Source: an uncultured Clostridia bacterium (GTDB lineage Bacteria > Bacillota > Clostridia > Oscillospirales > Acutalibacteraceae). From it: a stretch of DNA of 64,000 nt. The stretch is from NCBI GenBank assembly GCA_944385105.1, contig CALWVR010000011.1:170788-234787 (forward strand). The letters are read 5' to 3'. The translations under genes and the position numbers were made by a program. Shown in pieces: positions 63,924-64,000 of the stretch (its first letter is position 1; each line of letters begins with the position of its first letter). Below the pieces are notes generated by a model. The model did no database searches. It saw only the letters and a program-made list of their open reading frames with translations, and was not told the origin of the DNA.

Positions 63924-64000
63924 AGGAAGCACGCTGTTGATGAAAAGAGACAGAGAAGCGTGAGAGAAATCTTTGTTATACATTAAGATTAAGAAAAAGA

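Noticed and set aside
63744-63983. 79-codon minus-strand frame near the window end
   Set aside because: Low complexity, overlaps the strong plus-strand promoter, and has no supporting signals.

Overview
The window is AT-rich (roughly one third G+C through most of it) and reads as the chromosome of a low-GC, Gram-positive anaerobe of the class Clostridia. The evidence is the Bacillota-type S10-spc-alpha ribosomal order with a KOW-domain protein between map and infA, zinc-ribbon forms of S14, S4, L36 and adenylate kinase, a three-gene NADH-linked [FeFe] hydrogenase, a six-gene Rnf complex with ApbE, rubrerythrin, and a LysRS with a C-terminal tRNA-binding domain. Several small hypothetical families look like those I remember from Oscillospirales/Ruminococcaceae, but that family-level placement is inference.

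Layout. 1-3.4 kb: the 3' part of a PBP2-like transpeptidase, mgsA and hisS. 3.5-4.5 kb: a small unknown gene on the minus strand, then the promoter and long structured leader of the S10 operon. 4.5-20.3 kb: rpsJ to rplQ, 33 genes on the plus strand including secY, adk, map, infA and rpoA. 20.3-22.6 kb: serC-serA on the minus strand. 22.8-27.0 kb: hydC, a tiny remnant gene, hydB and hydA. 27.1-29.1 kb: a single-pass membrane protein facing three small genes of unknown function. 29.1-35.7 kb: a phosphodiesterase and a CBS protein, then a relative of the yaaO-yaaQ-holB-yaaT-yabB-yabC cluster of Bacillus with a ferredoxin in the middle. 35.7-41.6 kb: Nudix hydrolases, an M14 peptidase, rubrerythrin, an orphan Nif11-like leader peptide and an EF-G paralogue. 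41.8-45.2 kb: a LysRS fusion, greA and an unknown protein. 45.3-50.7 kb: ftsE-ftsX-M23 peptidase, a CdaR-type regulator and an MsmX-type ATPase. 50.9-53.6 kb: a DUF4830 protein, a lipoprotein and a DUF1015 protein, with a candidate small RNA or leader. 53.6-60.7 kb: the rnf operon apbE-nusGII-Gx-rnfCDGEAB. 60.8-63.7 kb: nth, a three-regulator HTH islet, and a polysaccharide deacetylase. The last 100 bases carry a near-consensus promoter reading out of the window, possibly for a stable RNA operon.

How it fits together. Fermentative NADH and ferredoxin can be turned over by the HydABC hydrogenase and by the Rnf ferredoxin:NAD+ oxidoreductase, whose covalent flavins would be installed by the co-operonic ApbE. 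FtsEX with an overlapping coiled-coil M23 hydrolase is a division-linked wall hydrolysis module. The window holds no tRNA, rRNA, CRISPR array or insertion sequence that I can support. The less usual features are an orphan Nif11-like precursor with a double-glycine site, a severely shortened hydrogenase accessory gene, an S10 leader with two terminator-like hairpins, a composition break inside lysS, an EF-G paralogue without the guanine-specificity motif, a promoter-terminator unit ahead of the DUF4830 gene, and an AT-rich cluster of HTH regulators with repeated CTATAG boxes.
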